From: Spirochaetaceae bacterium
Lineage (GTDB): Bacteria > Spirochaetota > Spirochaetia > Treponematales > Breznakiellaceae
NCBI GenBank assembly: GCA_031290405.1
Contig: JAITNO010000004.1
Coordinates: 1-6,254, forward strand
Reading direction: 5' to 3'
Length of the DNA stretch: 6,254 bases
In this document: positions 5,756 through 6,254 of the stretch, in pieces
Numbering within the stretch: the first letter of the stretch is position 1
Layout: each line of letters begins with the position of its first letter
Program-made: the position numbers and the translations under genes
The notes under the pieces: model-generated
Told to the model about the DNA's origin: nothing
The model's input: only the letters and a program-made list of their open reading frames with translations
Databases searched by the model: none

Positions 5756-5765
5756 CCCCCCTCGC

Positions 5766-5794
5766 CCGCCGCTTAAACCGAGGCGGCGGTCTTT
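5766..5794 (+). terminator. Probable intrinsic terminator of the ABC operon
   Basis: CCGCCGC (5766-5772) and GCGGCGG (5783-5789) form a perfect 7-bp GC stem with a ten-base loop, followed at once by TCTTTT. It is on the operon strand, 210 bases after the ATPase stop, with no gene between. The loop is long and the T-run is interrupted by C, so it may be leaky. Confidence 0.5.
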
Positions 5795-5818
5795 TCCCGC
5801 TATGCTGTGCGCGTTTTG

Positions 5819-6007
5819 TTAAGGGGGCGGAGGCGAACGGCGCATCCGCCACGGCGGACGGCGCATCCGCCATGGCGAACGGCGCATCCGCCACGGCGGA
5901 CGGCGCATCCGCCATAGCTGATGGCGTATCCGCCATAGCGGATGGCGTATCCGCCATAGCTGATACGCCCCGCGCCGAGCCGTCAAAACTGCGTGCCACG
6001 CCCGCAT
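5819..6007 (-). CDS. Doubtful small reading frame across array E, 62 residues
   Basis: ATG at 6007-6005 has AAAAGGGG just upstream, although the spacing is short. The product begins MRAWHAVLTARRGAYQ and then consists of Arg/Trp-rich seven-residue repeats (LWRIRHP type) produced by the 21-bp array, ending at a TAA at 5819. A sister frame with the same opening crosses array F. Arrays of period 21 keep many frames open by arithmetic, and another frame from GTG 5999 (MARSFDGSARG) is equally open, so translation is unproven. Confidence 0.15.
   Translation of the reverse strand: MRAWHAVLTARRGAYQLWRIRHPLWRIRHQLWRMRRPPWRMRRSPWRMRRPPWRMRRSPPPP
5839..5964. repeat. Array E: 21-bp tandem repeat, six units
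   Basis: Units start at 5839, 5860, 5881, 5902, 5923 and 5944. The fifth contains the perfect dyad ATCCGC-CATA-GCGGAT, joined to a five-base linker GGCGT or GGCGC. Earlier units read ATCCGCCACGGCGGAC, in which TCCGCC and GGCGGA still pair. The sequence drifts along the array, from the C/G-rich form on the left to the T/A form on the right. The right side abuts the 73-bp sequence that also follows array F. Confidence 0.95.
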
Positions 6008-6040
6008 GAGCCCCTTTTGAGCCCTCCGGCGTTGCGTCCC
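5968..6040. repeat. First copy of the 73-bp array flank
   Basis: Identical at 69 of 73 positions to 6180-6252, at an offset of exactly 212 bases. The four differences (5983, 5990, 5994, 6036) are all transitions. It directly follows array E on the plus strand. It includes the invariant block CCCGCATGAGCCCCTTTTGA and a GC-rich left end CCCCGCGCCGAGCCG. Confidence 0.95.
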
Positions 6041-6045
6041 GCGAA

Positions 6046-6219
6046 CTACGCGTTGTGTTTGGGGGCCGCCCTCCCCGTTCGGCATACAGAATGCCGCGTT
6101 CGGCATACAGAATGCCGCATTCGGCATACAGAATGCCCCGTTCGGCATACAGAATGCCGCGTTCGGCATACAGAATGACCCCCGCGCCGAGCCGCCAAAA
6201 CCGCGCGCCACGCCCGCAT
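6046..6219 (-). CDS. Doubtful small reading frame across array F, 57 residues
   Basis: This is the sister of the frame at 5819-6007. It starts with ATG at 6219 in the second flank copy and opens MRAWRAVLAARRGGHS, close to the first. It then continues as Cys/Arg/His-containing seven-residue repeats (SVCRTRH type) and ends at TAG 6046. The two products share only the opening. Short spacing to AAAAGGGG and the open competing frames keep confidence low. Confidence 0.15.
   Translation of the reverse strand: MRAWRAVLAARRGGHSVCRTRHSVCRTGHSVCRMRHSVCRTRHSVCRTGRAAPKHNA
6076..6180. repeat. Array F: 21-bp tandem repeat, five units
   Basis: Units start at 6076, 6097, 6118, 6139 and 6160. Each has CGGCAT and ATGCCG as a perfect 6-bp inverted repeat around ACAGA, plus a four-base linker CGTT or CATT. 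The last unit has ATGACC in place of ATGCCG and runs into the second flank copy. The sequence is unrelated to array E although the downstream flank is the same. Immediately left of it, ACGCGTTGTGTTTGGGGGC resembles CGCGTTTTGTTAAGGGGGC left of array E. Confidence 0.95.
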
Positions 6220-6252
6220 GAGCCCCTTTTGAGCCCTCCGGCGTTGCATCCC
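6180..6252. repeat. Second copy of the 73-bp array flank
   Basis: Matches 5968-6040 at 69 of 73 positions and follows array F, as the first copy follows array E. The window ends two bases later, so the repeat could extend further. Confidence 0.95.
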
Positions 6253-6254
6253 CG

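Noticed and set aside
5556..6254. Insertion sequence or transposase behind the repeats
   Set aside because: No transposase-like protein, terminal inverted repeats or target duplications are visible; if the arrays move, the enzyme lies elsewhere.
1..6254. tRNA or rRNA genes
   Set aside because: No cloverleaf with a conserved T-arm, and no ribosomal RNA signature, was seen on either strand.

Overview
The window is GC-rich, gene-sparse bacterial DNA. It carries one DNA-repair gene, one three-gene ABC uptake operon, two small or partial genes at the left end, and an unusual load of short tandem repeats between genes. The substrate-binding protein has a lipobox and an ABC importer follows it, which fits a diderm bacterium. 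I cannot name the organism. The opening YIPRPDAEFAFW of the small protein at 225-410 loosely recalls hypothetical proteins I associate with the Planctomycetes-Verrucomicrobia-Chlamydiae group, so that group is only a weak guess.

Layout: 1-102 (minus) is the 5' end of an exported protein. 225-410 (minus) is a 61-residue hypothetical protein with a strong ribosome-binding site and a leader containing three inverted repeats. 411-1029 is non-coding and holds tandem arrays A, B and C plus a 12-bp perfect hairpin. 1030-2577 (minus) is a RecQ-family helicase whose last codons and stop lie inside array C. 2578-2944 is the divergent intergenic region, filled mainly by array D. 2945-5555 (plus) is a lipoprotein, permease and ATPase operon of the NMT1/SsuABC (nitrate/sulfonate/thiamine-precursor) type. 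5556-6254 is non-coding or doubtful and holds a decayed repeat cluster G, a probable terminator, and arrays E and F.

The main observation is the repeats. Six arrays (A 501-636, B 707-822, C 957-1061, D 2604-2845, E 5839-5964, F 6076-6180) have repeat sequences unrelated to one another, yet all share a period of exactly 21 bp. All contain an internal dyad; in A, B and E this is a 16-bp dyad followed by a 5-bp linker. E and F lie next to the same roughly 73-bp flank (69 of 73 identical), so the flank is conserved while the array is different. An 18-bp stretch at the edge of array C recurs exactly, inverted, at the 3' end of the ABC ATPase gene, so both recQ and the ATPase gene end inside the same repeat in the same sense. 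This looks like one family of dyad-bearing 21-bp arrays with exchangeable unit sequence, placed at gene ends and in one divergent promoter region. Its role cannot be settled from the sequence alone.

Functionally, the three ABC genes should form one importer for a small organic solute. The RecQ-like helicase is divergently oriented and not obviously linked to it.
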